This document shows positions 8,293 to 16,571 of a stretch of 64,000 bases of DNA, in pieces. A program made the position numbers and the translations under genes. Numbering within the stretch: position 1 is the first letter of the stretch; every line of letters starts with the position of its first letter. The stretch covers positions 24,589 through 88,588 of the forward strand of contig DASYAZ010000090.1 of assembly GCA_036501085.1 (NCBI GenBank), read 5' to 3'. Source of the DNA: GCA-003244245 sp036501085. Its GTDB lineage: Bacteria; Actinomycetota; Actinomycetes; Mycobacteriales; Pseudonocardiaceae. The notes beneath the pieces were generated by a model, which was not told the DNA's origin, made no database searches, and worked only from the letters and a program-made list of their open reading frames with translations.

Positions 8293-10050
8293 ATGGGGTG
8301 TGTGACGCGATCAGGAGTGCGCGGCGCCATTGCGCTCGTGGCAGGCGCCATGCTGGTGCTGACGGCCTGCAGCGGCGGCGGCCGCGGCGTGATCGGCCAG
8401 CGCCAGACCGGTTCGGCCTTCGCCGAGTGCGCGGCGAGCCCCAACACCTGTAACTCCACGGACCCGGCCACGCTCAAGCAGGGTGGCCAGCTCGTCTATG
8501 TCATCGAGAAGAACATCTCGAACTGGAACCTGCTCTCCAACGAGGGCAACGTGTTCGACAATGCCGAGGTGCTCAGGGCCGTACTGCCTTCCACCTTCTT
8601 CACCCAGCCGGATCTCAGCGTCGCGATGAACGACACGCTGCTCGAGTCGGCGAAGGTAACCAGCAACAACCCCGAAACGATCGTCTACAAGATCAAAAAG
8701 AACGCGGTGTGGTCGGACGGGACGCCGATCAACGCCGCGGACTTCGTCTACAACTGGAAGATCATGAACGGCCGGGACTGCCCGGGCTGCCCGGCATTCA
8801 CCACCTCTGGCTACAACCAGGTCCACTCCGTCGTGGGTGCCGATGACGGCAAGACGGTGACGGTGACCCTGTCCAAGCCGTTCACCGACTGGAAGCAACT
8901 GTGGGGTAGTGGCTCGCCGATGTACCCGGCCCACGTCGCGGCCCAGCACGGGGATCTCACGACCAAGCAGGGGCTGGCCGCGTCGTTCGCCTGGTTCGGG
9001 AAGAACGTGCCGACCTACTCGGCCGGCCCGTACCAGATCGACAACTTCGCGAACAACGAGTCGGTCACCCTGGTACCCAACCCCAAGTGGTACGGCTCGC
9101 GGCCGAAACTGGACCGGTTGATCTTCCGGATCATCACCGACGCGAACCAGGAGCCCACGGCGCTGGCGAACCGCGAAGTGCAGGTGATCTACCCGCAGCC
9201 GCAGGTCGACCTGGTGCAGCAGGTACGCAGGATTCCCGGCGTCTCGTCCTTCGTCGGGCTGGGTCTCACCTGGGAGCATTTCGACTTCAACCTGCGAAAT
9301 CCCTACCTCGCCGATCCGGCGCTGCGCACCGCCATGTTCACCGCGGTGAACCGGCAGGCCATCATCGACAAGACCGTCGGCCAGTTCACCAATAAGATCA
9401 AACCACTGAACAACCACAACTTCGTGCCGGAGCAGGGCGGCTACGAGGACGTGATCAGCGAGACCGGTCAGGGCTCCGGCAACGTCGACCTGGCCAAGTC
9501 GATCCTTGCCCGTTCCGGCTACTCGGTGCAGGACGGGCAGCTCCGGACGCCCTTCGGGCTGGCGATACCTCCATTGCGGATCCGCTACACGGTCGGTAAC
9601 CAGGTTCGCCAGGTCGAATGTGAGCTGTTCGCGCAGCAGGTGAAGCCACTGGGTATCACCGTGCAGGTGATACCCACCGACGACCTGGGGGCCACCACCG
9701 CCCGCGGGGACTACGACATCATGGTGTTCGCCTGGGTCGCCACGCCGTTCCCCTACGGCGGTGCGGTGCAGCTCTGGGGCAGCGGGCAGGGCAACAACTT
9801 CGGCGGTTACGCCAATCCAGACGTCGACCGGTTGATCGCAGCCGCGGCGAGCAACACGGACCTGAACCTGGCCAAGGAAGAGCTCAACCAGGCGGATCGG
9901 CGGCTCACCCGAGACGCCTACGTGTTGCCCCTCTACCAGAAGCCGACCTTCGTCGCGCTCTACGACGACGTGGCCAACGTGCGCAACAACTCCTCGCTGG
10001 ACGGCCCGCCCTACAACGTCGCCGACTGGGGCTTCCGCGCCGCAGGTTGA
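8293..10050 (+). CDS. Peptide-binding lipoprotein (SBP family 5), second copy
   Basis: 585 residues. The start is chosen at the ATG at 8293 because it gives a normal lipoprotein signal (basic start, hydrophobic core, lipobox LTAC). The body has the family pattern KNAVWSDGTPINAADFVYNW and YSAGPYQIDNFANNESVTLV. It is separated from the first binding protein by 172 bases without a clear terminator. The two proteins are clearly different in sequence, so this is not a recent duplication. It may serve either importer. By position next to mshB it may correspond to mycobacterial LpqW, also a family-5 lipoprotein; that is inference from synteny. Confidence 0.85.
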   Translation: MGCVTRSGVRGAIALVAGAMLVLTACSGGGRGVIGQRQTGSAFAECAASPNTCNSTDPATLKQGGQLVYVIEKNISNWNLLSNEGNVFDNAEVLRAVLPSTFFTQPDLSVAMNDTLLESAKVTSNNPETIVYKIKKNAVWSDGTPINAADFVYNWKIMNGRDCPGCPAFTTSGYNQVHSVVGADDGKTVTVTLSKPFTDWKQLWGSGSPMYPAHVAAQHGDLTTKQGLAASFAWFGKNVPTYSAGPYQIDNFANNESVTLVPNPKWYGSRPKLDRLIFRIITDANQEPTALANREVQVIYPQPQVDLVQQVRRIPGVSSFVGLGLTWEHFDFNLRNPYLADPALRTAMFTAVNRQAIIDKTVGQFTNKIKPLNNHNFVPEQGGYEDVISETGQGSGNVDLAKSILARSGYSVQDGQLRTPFGLAIPPLRIRYTVGNQVRQVECELFAQQVKPLGITVQVIPTDDLGATTARGDYDIMVFAWVATPFPYGGAVQLWGSGQGNNFGGYANPDVDRLIAAAASNTDLNLAKEELNQADRRLTRDAYVLPLYQKPTFVALYDDVANVRNNSSLDGPPYNVADWGFRAAG

Positions 10051-10131
10051 CCGAGCCCGTTGGAGATCGGCTTCCATCAACTGCCCCATCACGTGCAGCC
10101 CGATGCCGACCGCGAGCGGGATTCAAGCAAC

Positions 10132-11709
10132 ATGACCACGGAGAAAATCGTGCGCGCGGCTGAATCGCCAGGCCCGCCCCGGGACGATTTACTGGCGGCG
10201 CTAGAGCGCTTGCACCCCGAACGGGTCGCGTTCCAGGACGGCGACGGCGAAGCGACCTGCGGCCAAGCCCGCGATCAGGTGTACCGGATGGCGCGCGCGT
10301 TAGCCGCAAGGAAACTGTGTGACGGACAGGTGATCGCGTGTGTCTTGCCGATCAGCACGAATGCGATACTCCTCGGGCTCGCGATCAACCACGCAGGCTG
10401 TGGATATATGACACTACCGACGGATATTCCGGTCGATGTTCAGGTCGATTTGATCAGCGAGGCGGAAGCCGCCGCAGTGGTTGTCGATCCCGCAGCCGGG
10501 GGAAATGATATTCTCCGTCTGCTGAGCGGAACACATCCGTCTCAGTTCTTCACTTTCGGTCCCGGCGGGGTAGGTGAGGATCTGCTGTCCCTCGCCGCGC
10601 GGGAATCGCCACTGCCGTTCGAATCAGCTGCCACCCCTGATGGGCTGAGTACCTTCGCCCTCACCGGCGGAACGACAGGACGTCCGAAGATCGTGGTACG
10701 GCGGTTCGACAGTGTGACCCCCCGCCGACTCGGACAGCCCGCGCTGCCGCGCGCTGAGCAACCGGTGCGGCTGCTCAAGTGTAAGACGATGTCGTCGCCC
10801 GCGTTACGGCGGTTCGCTGAGAGCACGCTCTTCTCCGGCGGCACGGTCATCACCCAGAAAGACTTCGATCCGGCGGCGGTGATCGCCACCATCGAGCAGC
10901 AACGGGTCACCCACCTGGTAGTCGTCCCACCACAGCAGCTTCGGGCCATAGTGGACCATCCGCTGCTCGCGAGCACGGACACGTCCTCCCTGCGCTGGGT
11001 GTTCTGCACTGCTACGAGAGTGTCAGTCAGCCTGCTGCGACGCGCGGTCGAGCGTCTCGGTCCCGTCATCTACCACGGTTACGGCTTAACCGAGGCCAAC
11101 GGGATCAGCCGGCTGTCACCCGAGGACTACTTTCCCGATCATCTGGAACTGCTGGCGACCTGCGGTAAAGCCCTGACCGGGGTTGAGATCGCCGTCCGCG
11201 ATAGTGCGGGAAACGCGGTTGCTGCCAGTGAGCGAGGCGATCTCTGGGTCCGCACGCCCTACGTGATGACCGGCTATCTCAATCGCCCTGATCTCGTCTC
11301 CCATGTCCTGCGGGATGGGTGGCTGCGGACCGAAGACGTCGGGTCGCTGGACGAGGACGGGTTCCTTACCATGCTCGGGCGAGCCACCGACGCTCTTAAC
11401 ACCACGGGGGATCGAATCTTCTTCTCCGAGATCGAAAGGTGCATCGAAGAACACCCCGGTGTGCTGGAGTGCGCAGCCTTCACCATACCTGGACCCCACT
11501 GCACACAAACACTACACGTCGCGGTGGTAAGCGAGACTGCGTCCCAGATAGATGAAAACAAGCTGCGCAAGGCGGTGCACCACCGACTCGGGCCGGCCGG
11601 TGTACCGCAGTCGGTCCAGTTCGTGCCGAGGATTCCACTCAACCACGGCGACATTCCCAACCGCGCACTGTTGGCGCGGCTGGTGTCCCACCGTCCACCC
11701 GGGTCCTGA
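10132..11709 (+). CDS. AMP-forming ligase-like protein lacking the catalytic lysine
   Basis: 525 residues of the acyl-CoA synthetase / NRPS adenylation superfamily. The phosphate loop is TGGTTGRPK (178-186), the aromatic motif is YHGYGLTEANG, and the TGD-like motif reads RTEDVG. At the C terminus, where the acid-activating lysine normally sits (GK-D/R motif), the sequence reads IPLNHGDIPNRALL. There is no lysine in the last ~45 residues, so adenylate formation may be lost or altered. It converges with a second ligase gene that keeps the lysine. The DNA is visibly richer in A/T than the flanking operons, which suggests transfer. The substrate is unknown. Confidence 0.8.
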   Translation: MTTEKIVRAAESPGPPRDDLLAALERLHPERVAFQDGDGEATCGQARDQVYRMARALAARKLCDGQVIACVLPISTNAILLGLAINHAGCGYMTLPTDIPVDVQVDLISEAEAAAVVVDPAAGGNDILRLLSGTHPSQFFTFGPGGVGEDLLSLAARESPLPFESAATPDGLSTFALTGGTTGRPKIVVRRFDSVTPRRLGQPALPRAEQPVRLLKCKTMSSPALRRFAESTLFSGGTVITQKDFDPAAVIATIEQQRVTHLVVVPPQQLRAIVDHPLLASTDTSSLRWVFCTATRVSVSLLRRAVERLGPVIYHGYGLTEANGISRLSPEDYFPDHLELLATCGKALTGVEIAVRDSAGNAVAASERGDLWVRTPYVMTGYLNRPDLVSHVLRDGWLRTEDVGSLDEDGFLTMLGRATDALNTTGDRIFFSEIERCIEEHPGVLECAAFTIPGPHCTQTLHVAVVSETASQIDENKLRKAVHHRLGPAGVPQSVQFVPRIPLNHGDIPNRALLARLVSHRPPGS

Positions 11710-11732
11710 CCGTTGCGAGGTGGCATAACTGG

Positions 11733-13343
11733 TCAATCTCCACGCGCTCGCCGGGCCAGTTCTGCCCGTATCGCGTTCTTGTCCGGCTTACCGATGAGAG
11801 TCAGTGGAATCTCGTCCAAGAAGACGATCGTCCGTGGTTCGTGCAGGCGCCCCTTGTGCTCACGTACTAGGGCACGTAGCTCCTCTTCAGCTACCTGAGC
11901 GTTCGGCTGCCTCACTACAACGGCATGAATCGCTTCACCAGTCCGCTCGTCAGGTAGCCCCACCACCGTCGCCTGTCGCACGGAGGGATGGTGGGTGAGT
12001 GCCTCTTCGACTTCCAGGGTGTAACAGTTGTATCCGTTGACGATGACCATGTCGGTCAGTCGATCTACCAAGTAGAGATAGTCTTCCGCGTCCAGGTAGC
12101 CCAGGTCATTGGTGCGTACCCAGCCATCGCCCATCGTGTCCGCGGTCAACTCCGGTTTTCGCCAGTAACCGTTCATCGCAATCGGTGACCGGACGCACAC
12201 CTCACCTACCGAACCAGTGCCCAGCAGACCGCCGTCACTATCGCGGATTTGCACCTCGATGCCGCGTAGCGGCTTGCCGACCGAACGCAACACCGTCGGG
12301 TGTCCGCTGGCATGATCCGCCGGGTCGAGGACAGAGATCATTCGCGTCTCGGTCTGACCGTAGTACTGCAACAAGACGGGCCCGAATCGGCTCAACGCCT
12401 GCTCCAGCCGATCCGGGACGGCAGGAGCACCAGCGTAGACGATCAACCTGAGACTCGAAGTGTCCGTCGTGTTCAAGTCAGGATGGTCCAGCAGTTGGTA
12501 CAGGAAAGAAGGTGGCATCGCGACGACCGTGATCCGTTCCTGCTCGATGGTGCTCAGCGCTCGGCCTGCTTCGAAGCCTTTGTGCAGAAATATCGTCCCG
12601 CCTTTCATCAGTATGGGAACCGTGGTCTCCCAAGGAATTGTGGTAAACGGCAAAAAGCGCAGAAAACGACACGGCTCGGTGCTGAAGACGACAGAGTCGA
12701 CTGTTCCGCGCCGGGCGGAGGCCTCCAAGTACCGGGTGAGCGTGGCGTTCCTGCCGAACGTGTAAAGTACACCTTTAGGACTGCCACTCGTACTACCCCC
12801 TGTGTAGGTCAATTCGGCGAGGTCATCGTCGTGGCCCTGCGGGGTCAACGGTTCTGCCGGCTGGCATGAGGCCAGCGCCAACAGATTGTCCCCGACCGAA
12901 CTCGGGCCTAGAGACAACACCATGGGGATCCGTACCCGCTCCGTGATTCCAGCGGCGCGAGTCTCGCTCTCTAGTGACTCGAACACCAGGGCTATTGCCC
13001 CGGTATCCGCGAGCGTATTCGCCTGTTCTGTAATCGAAAGATTTGCCGGGATTGCACTGTAATAACATCCGATCAGTTGTGCCGCTAGCTGTGTCAGCAT
13101 CGTTCGAGGTGTGTTTACGTTCAGTCCTGCAACTCCGTCCCCGCGCCGAAGTCCCCGCGCGAACATCGCCCGCGCCAGCCGGAACACTTCCTCCAACGCC
13201 TCGCCATACGTGGTCGATTTGCCCGCATATACGATCGCCACCCGATCCCGGTAATGCGAAAATGCGTTCAGGAGTGCTGTCAGGTGGAAGCACTGCGGCG
13301 TTTGCCCCGGTACGCCGGGCGACATCGAATGGCCGGGTGGCAC
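11733..13343 (-). CDS. AMP-forming acyl-CoA synthetase / fatty-acid ligase
   Basis: 536 residues with all expected motifs: phosphate loop TYTGGSTSGSPKGV, QYYGQTET, RTNDLG, the hinge DRLTDMVIVNGYN, and the C-terminal lysine motif IPLTLIGKPDKNAI. It should activate a carboxylic acid as an adenylate and pass it to CoA or another acceptor. The start is a GTG preceded by GGAGG at good spacing; an ATG six codons in (13325) is an alternative. A promoter (TTGGAC, 18 bases, AATACT) lies just upstream on the minus strand. It converges with a lysine-less relative, ending 23 bases away. There are no carrier-protein or peptide-synthetase genes nearby. Confidence 0.85.
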   Translation of the reverse strand: MPPGHSMSPGVPGQTPQCFHLTALLNAFSHYRDRVAIVYAGKSTTYGEALEEVFRLARAMFARGLRRGDGVAGLNVNTPRTMLTQLAAQLIGCYYSAIPANLSITEQANTLADTGAIALVFESLESETRAAGITERVRIPMVLSLGPSSVGDNLLALASCQPAEPLTPQGHDDDLAELTYTGGSTSGSPKGVLYTFGRNATLTRYLEASARRGTVDSVVFSTEPCRFLRFLPFTTIPWETTVPILMKGGTIFLHKGFEAGRALSTIEQERITVVAMPPSFLYQLLDHPDLNTTDTSSLRLIVYAGAPAVPDRLEQALSRFGPVLLQYYGQTETRMISVLDPADHASGHPTVLRSVGKPLRGIEVQIRDSDGGLLGTGSVGEVCVRSPIAMNGYWRKPELTADTMGDGWVRTNDLGYLDAEDYLYLVDRLTDMVIVNGYNCYTLEVEEALTHHPSVRQATVVGLPDERTGEAIHAVVVRQPNAQVAEEELRALVREHKGRLHEPRTIVFLDEIPLTLIGKPDKNAIRAELARRARGD

Positions 13344-13385
13344 CGGTTTCCTCCCACTGGTATCTGTGATACAGGCAAGACTCTA

Positions 13386-13415
13386 AGTATTCTTTGAATG
13401 GTTGGCCCTGTCCAA
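13386..13415 (-). promoter_or_regulatory. Promoter of the minus-strand AMP-ligase gene
   Basis: Read on the minus strand, TTGGAC (plus 13410-13415) and AATACT (13386-13391) are separated by 18 bases. The start codon is about 40 bases downstream and has a GGAGG ribosome binding site. This is one of the few places in the window with a vegetative-type -35/-10 pair. Confidence 0.5.
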
Positions 13416-13502
13416 TGAATTCTATCCACCAACTCCGATCTTCTCATCGTGCGTATCGACAACTTCCATACGTCTTCTGATGGTGAGGAGGAGTTCGAGG
13501 AC

Positions 13503-13646
13503 ATGCCGGGTATGGCGGGGGAGTTCACGGCAGGCGCGTGGTCGGTGCGTAGTGCCGGGCGGTCTCACGGGGTCGTCACGGTGGGTCGACGTAGGCTACG
13601 GCGACTGGCGGCGCCCGCGCTCCGCCGGCCGGAGGTGATCCGCTGA
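13503..13646 (+). CDS. Possible 47-residue basic peptide before importer 2
   Basis: The ATG at 13503 is preceded by GAGGAGGAG (13485-13493) at workable spacing. The frame encodes 47 residues with a strongly basic C-terminal half (GRRRLRRLAAPALRRPEVIR). It stops 15 bases before the ATG of the permease gene. It matches no family I know. It could be a leader peptide, a small regulatory protein, or chance. The frame stays open upstream to a GTG at 13449, adding an acidic stretch (SSDGEEEFED), but that start has no ribosome binding site. Confidence 0.25.
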   Translation: MPGMAGEFTAGAWSVRSAGRSHGVVTVGRRRLRRLAAPALRRPEVIR

Positions 13647-13661
13647 GCCAGGAAGACGTCC

Positions 13662-14642
13662 ATGCTCGCCTACGCAGTTCGCCGGATACTCGTCTCGGTG
13701 CCGATCCTGGTCATCGCGACGTTCGTGGTCTTTGTGATGGTGTCGCTCTCCGGTGACCCGCTCTCACCGCTCAAGACCCGCAACCCGCCACCCCCGCCGC
13801 AGGCCCTGGCACTCGAAGCCCACCGGCTGCATCTCGACCAGCCGTTGCTGCTGCGCTACTGGCACTGGATCACCGGGGTGACCCGTGGGGACTTCGGTCC
13901 CTCGGTGCAGTCCAACCAGGTGATCGGTCCAGAGTTGATTCACCGGTTCCTGGTCACCTTCCGGCTCATCGGGCTCGCGATGCTGCTGGCGTTGGTGCTC
14001 GCGGTGCTGGTCGGGGTGATCAGCGCGGTCAAGCAGTACTCCGGAACCGATTACACCTTCACCTTCTTCGGGTTCCTGTTCCTGGCCATGCCCTCGTTCT
14101 GGTTCGCGATCCTGCTCAAGGAAGCCGGCATCAGCTTCAATGACACGGTCGGCAACCAGGTGCTGTTCACCATCGGAGACAGCTCGGTCTACGTCGACGG
14201 CGGCACATGGGCTCACATCACCGACGTGCTGGGGCACATGATCCTGCCCACGATCTCGCTGGCGCTGCTGTCCTTCGCGGCCTGGAGCCGCTTCCAGCGG
14301 GCATCCATGCTCGAGGTGCTGGGCAGCGACTACATCCGGTTGGCCCGGGCCAAGGGGCTGCGCCGGGGCCCGGTGCTCACCCGGCATGCCCTGCGGACCG
14401 CACTGATCCCGCTGGTGACCGTCACCGCACTGGATCTCGGCGCGATCATCTCCGGGGCGATCGTCACCGAGAACGTCTACCAGTGGCGCGGTGCGGGCAG
14501 TTTCCTGCTCGAGTCGATCCAGCACGATGACGCCTACGCTGTTGCGGGATGGCTGCTCATCGCGGCCACCTTCATCATCCTGTTCAACCTGGCCGCTGAC
14601 CTGCTCTACGCGGTGCTCGACCCGAGGATCCGGTATGCCTGA
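13662..14642 (+). CDS. Peptide-type ABC importer permease (DppB/OppB family), copy 2
   Basis: 326 residues with about six membrane helices. The family contact loop is RLARAKGLRRGPVLTRHALR, followed by TALIPL. It resembles importer 1's first permease in layout (LDQPLLLRYWHWITGVTRGDFG near residue 65) but is clearly diverged. The ATG is preceded by GGAAG. Its 3' end overlaps the next permease gene by eight bases, which indicates coupled translation. Confidence 0.9.
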   Translation: MLAYAVRRILVSVPILVIATFVVFVMVSLSGDPLSPLKTRNPPPPPQALALEAHRLHLDQPLLLRYWHWITGVTRGDFGPSVQSNQVIGPELIHRFLVTFRLIGLAMLLALVLAVLVGVISAVKQYSGTDYTFTFFGFLFLAMPSFWFAILLKEAGISFNDTVGNQVLFTIGDSSVYVDGGTWAHITDVLGHMILPTISLALLSFAAWSRFQRASMLEVLGSDYIRLARAKGLRRGPVLTRHALRTALIPLVTVTALDLGAIISGAIVTENVYQWRGAGSFLLESIQHDDAYAVAGWLLIAATFIILFNLAADLLYAVLDPRIRYA

Positions 14643-15510
14643 GCGGGAGTTCACCGCGCCGACGCGCACCCAGACCCAACTGGTGCTGCGCCGGTTCCGG
14701 CAACACCGGTTGGCGGTGGCCAGCCTGATCGTGCTGCTGGCGCTGGTGCTGCTGGCCTTCGTCGGTGGCTGGTGGTGGAAGTACTCCGTGGCCGATTTCA
14801 CCTCCGACAACTCGGTCCCCCCGTCCTGGCAGCACCCGTTCGGTACCGACGCAGCGGGCCGCGACACCTTCGCTCAGGTGCTGCGCGGTACCCAGATCTC
14901 GATCGGGATCTCGGTGCTGGTCGCGGTCTTCGCCACCGTGGTCGGCACCATCTGGGGGACCACTGCGGGGTACTACCGTGGCCGCCTGGACACCGTGATG
15001 ATGCGGATCGCCGACCTGGTGCTCACCTTGCCGCTGCTGGCCGTCGCCGCGGTGCTCGGGCACAACGTCGGGGGTAGCTGGTGGCTGATCGCAGTCGTGA
15101 TCGCGGGCCTGTACTGGGCTTACGTCGCGCGCGTCGCGCGGGGTGTGGTGCTCTCGCTGCGGGAGAAGGAATTCGTGGAGGCGGCCCGGGCGCTCGGTGC
15201 GAGTGATGCCCGGATCATCTTCGGCCACCTGGTACCCAACGCGTTCGGCTCGATCATCGTGAATGCCACCGTGCTGGTCTCGGTCGCCATCCTGCTGGAG
15301 ACGGCGCTGTCCTACCTGGGCTTCGGGGTCCGCCCCCCGGACACCTCGCTCGGACTGCTGGTCAGCGACGCGCAGACGGCGGTGGACACCCGGCCGTGGT
15401 TGTTCTTCTTCCCCGGACTGTTCATCATCCTGATCGCGCTGACGATCAACTTCATCGGCGATGGCCTGCGTGACGCGCTGGACCCCCAGCAGACGAGGGT
15501 GCGGAGATGA
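14635..15510 (+). CDS. Peptide-type ABC importer permease (DppC/OppC family), copy 2
   Basis: 291 residues. The PFGTDAAGRDTFAQVLRG segment, the loop EKEFVEAARALGASDARIIF and the end IGDGLRDALDPQQT are all diagnostic of DppC/OppC. The start at 14635 lies inside the previous gene and the stop overlaps the next start (ATGA), so the operon is tightly coupled. Compared with copy 1 it lacks the long cytoplasmic N-terminal extension. Confidence 0.9.
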   Translation: MPEREFTAPTRTQTQLVLRRFRQHRLAVASLIVLLALVLLAFVGGWWWKYSVADFTSDNSVPPSWQHPFGTDAAGRDTFAQVLRGTQISIGISVLVAVFATVVGTIWGTTAGYYRGRLDTVMMRIADLVLTLPLLAVAAVLGHNVGGSWWLIAVVIAGLYWAYVARVARGVVLSLREKEFVEAARALGASDARIIFGHLVPNAFGSIIVNATVLVSVAILLETALSYLGFGVRPPDTSLGLLVSDAQTAVDTRPWLFFFPGLFIILIALTINFIGDGLRDALDPQQTRVRR

Positions 15511-16571
15511 CAGCTCCGAGCGAGGTGGTGCTTGACGTCGCGGACCTGCGGGTCGAGTTCCGCACCGACGAGGGCCGGGTGCAGGCCGTCCGCGGGGTGA
15601 GCTACCAGCTCCGTCGTGGTGAGGTGCTCGGCATCGTCGGCGAGTCGGGGTCCGGCAAGTCGGTGACCTCGCTGGCCGTGATGGGCCTGCTGCCCGGTAC
15701 GGCCCAGGTGTCCGGCTCGGTGCGCTTCACCGGGGGTTCCGGAAGCGCAGGTTCCAGGAACCCGGCTGAGCTGCTCGGAGCATCGGATGCCGCGCTCAGC
15801 CGGGTCCGCGGCCAGAGCATCGCGATGATCTTCCAGGATCCAATGACCTCGCTCAATCCGGTCTACACCGTCGGCTACCAGATCGCCGAGGCCATCCGGG
15901 CGCACCATGACCTGCCCCGGGATGTGCTGCGCAAGCAGGTGCTCGCGCTGCTGGCGGCGGTCAGCATCCCCAACCCGGCGCAGCGGGTGAACAGCTACCC
16001 CCACGAGCTCTCCGGCGGGATGCGCCAGCGGGTGGTGATCGCGATCGCGATGGCCAACCAGCCTGAGGTGATCATCGCGGACGAACCGACCACCGCGCTG
16101 GATGTGACCGTGCAAGCGCAGGTCCTGGAGGCATTGCGTGCGGCGAAGGTGCAGACTGGCGCGGCGATGGTGCTCATCACCCACGACCTCGGCGTGATCG
16201 CCGGGCAGGCGGATCGGGTGCTGGTGATGTACGCCGGCCGGATCGTGGAGGCCGGCACCGTCGAGGAGATCTTCTACACGCCACGGATGCCGTACACGCT
16301 GGGGCTGCTGGGTAGCCAGCCGCGGTTGGACGAGCGCCGGGCGCGGCTGAACCCGATCAGCGGCGCGCCCCCGTCAGCGATCAACATGCCGCCGGGGTGC
16401 CCGTTCGTCTCCCGCTGCCCGCTGGCCGCACCGATCTGCGAGACCGAGGAACCTCTGTTGACGACCGTCGATCCCGGCGGGCACGGAGCAGCGTGCCACT
16501 TCAGTGACCAGCTGGTCGGGGTGGCGCCGGCTGATCTGTTCCGCCCGCTGTCCCGGGAGACCGCGTCATGA
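15507..16571 (+). CDS. Peptide importer ATPase (DppD/OppD family)
   Basis: 354 residues. Walker A is GESGSGKS (about 45-52), the signature is LSGGMRQR and Walker B is VIIADEP. The cysteine-rich oligopeptide C-terminal element (CPFVSRCPLAAPIC) is present. It works with the next gene as a heterodimeric ATPase driving the two copy-2 permeases. It overlaps both neighbours by ATGA. An insertion of mostly Gly and Ser (GGSGSAGSRNPAEL) after Walker A is larger than in copy 1. Confidence 0.92.
   Translation: MTAPSEVVLDVADLRVEFRTDEGRVQAVRGVSYQLRRGEVLGIVGESGSGKSVTSLAVMGLLPGTAQVSGSVRFTGGSGSAGSRNPAELLGASDAALSRVRGQSIAMIFQDPMTSLNPVYTVGYQIAEAIRAHHDLPRDVLRKQVLALLAAVSIPNPAQRVNSYPHELSGGMRQRVVIAIAMANQPEVIIADEPTTALDVTVQAQVLEALRAAKVQTGAAMVLITHDLGVIAGQADRVLVMYAGRIVEAGTVEEIFYTPRMPYTLGLLGSQPRLDERRARLNPISGAPPSAINMPPGCPFVSRCPLAAPICETEEPLLTTVDPGGHGAACHFSDQLVGVAPADLFRPLSRETAS

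Larger units (their letters stand above)
13344..13661. other. 318-base gap before second importer
   Basis: This gap holds the promoter of the ligase gene on the minus strand. On the plus strand it contains a possible small reading frame at 13503-13646, listed separately. The first 100 bases are A/T-rich and the rest returns to high GC. No terminator or repeat was seen. Confidence 0.5.

Noticed and set aside
8311..10092. Long minus-strand reading frame opposite the second binding lipoprotein
   Set aside because: Its codon pattern is the mirror of the real gene's third-position G/C bias, and its protein is rich in His, Arg and Val without motifs.
10132..13343. NRPS or siderophore biosynthetic cluster
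   Set aside because: There are no carrier, condensation or thioesterase domains and no peptide synthetase; two lone ligases beside importers are not enough.
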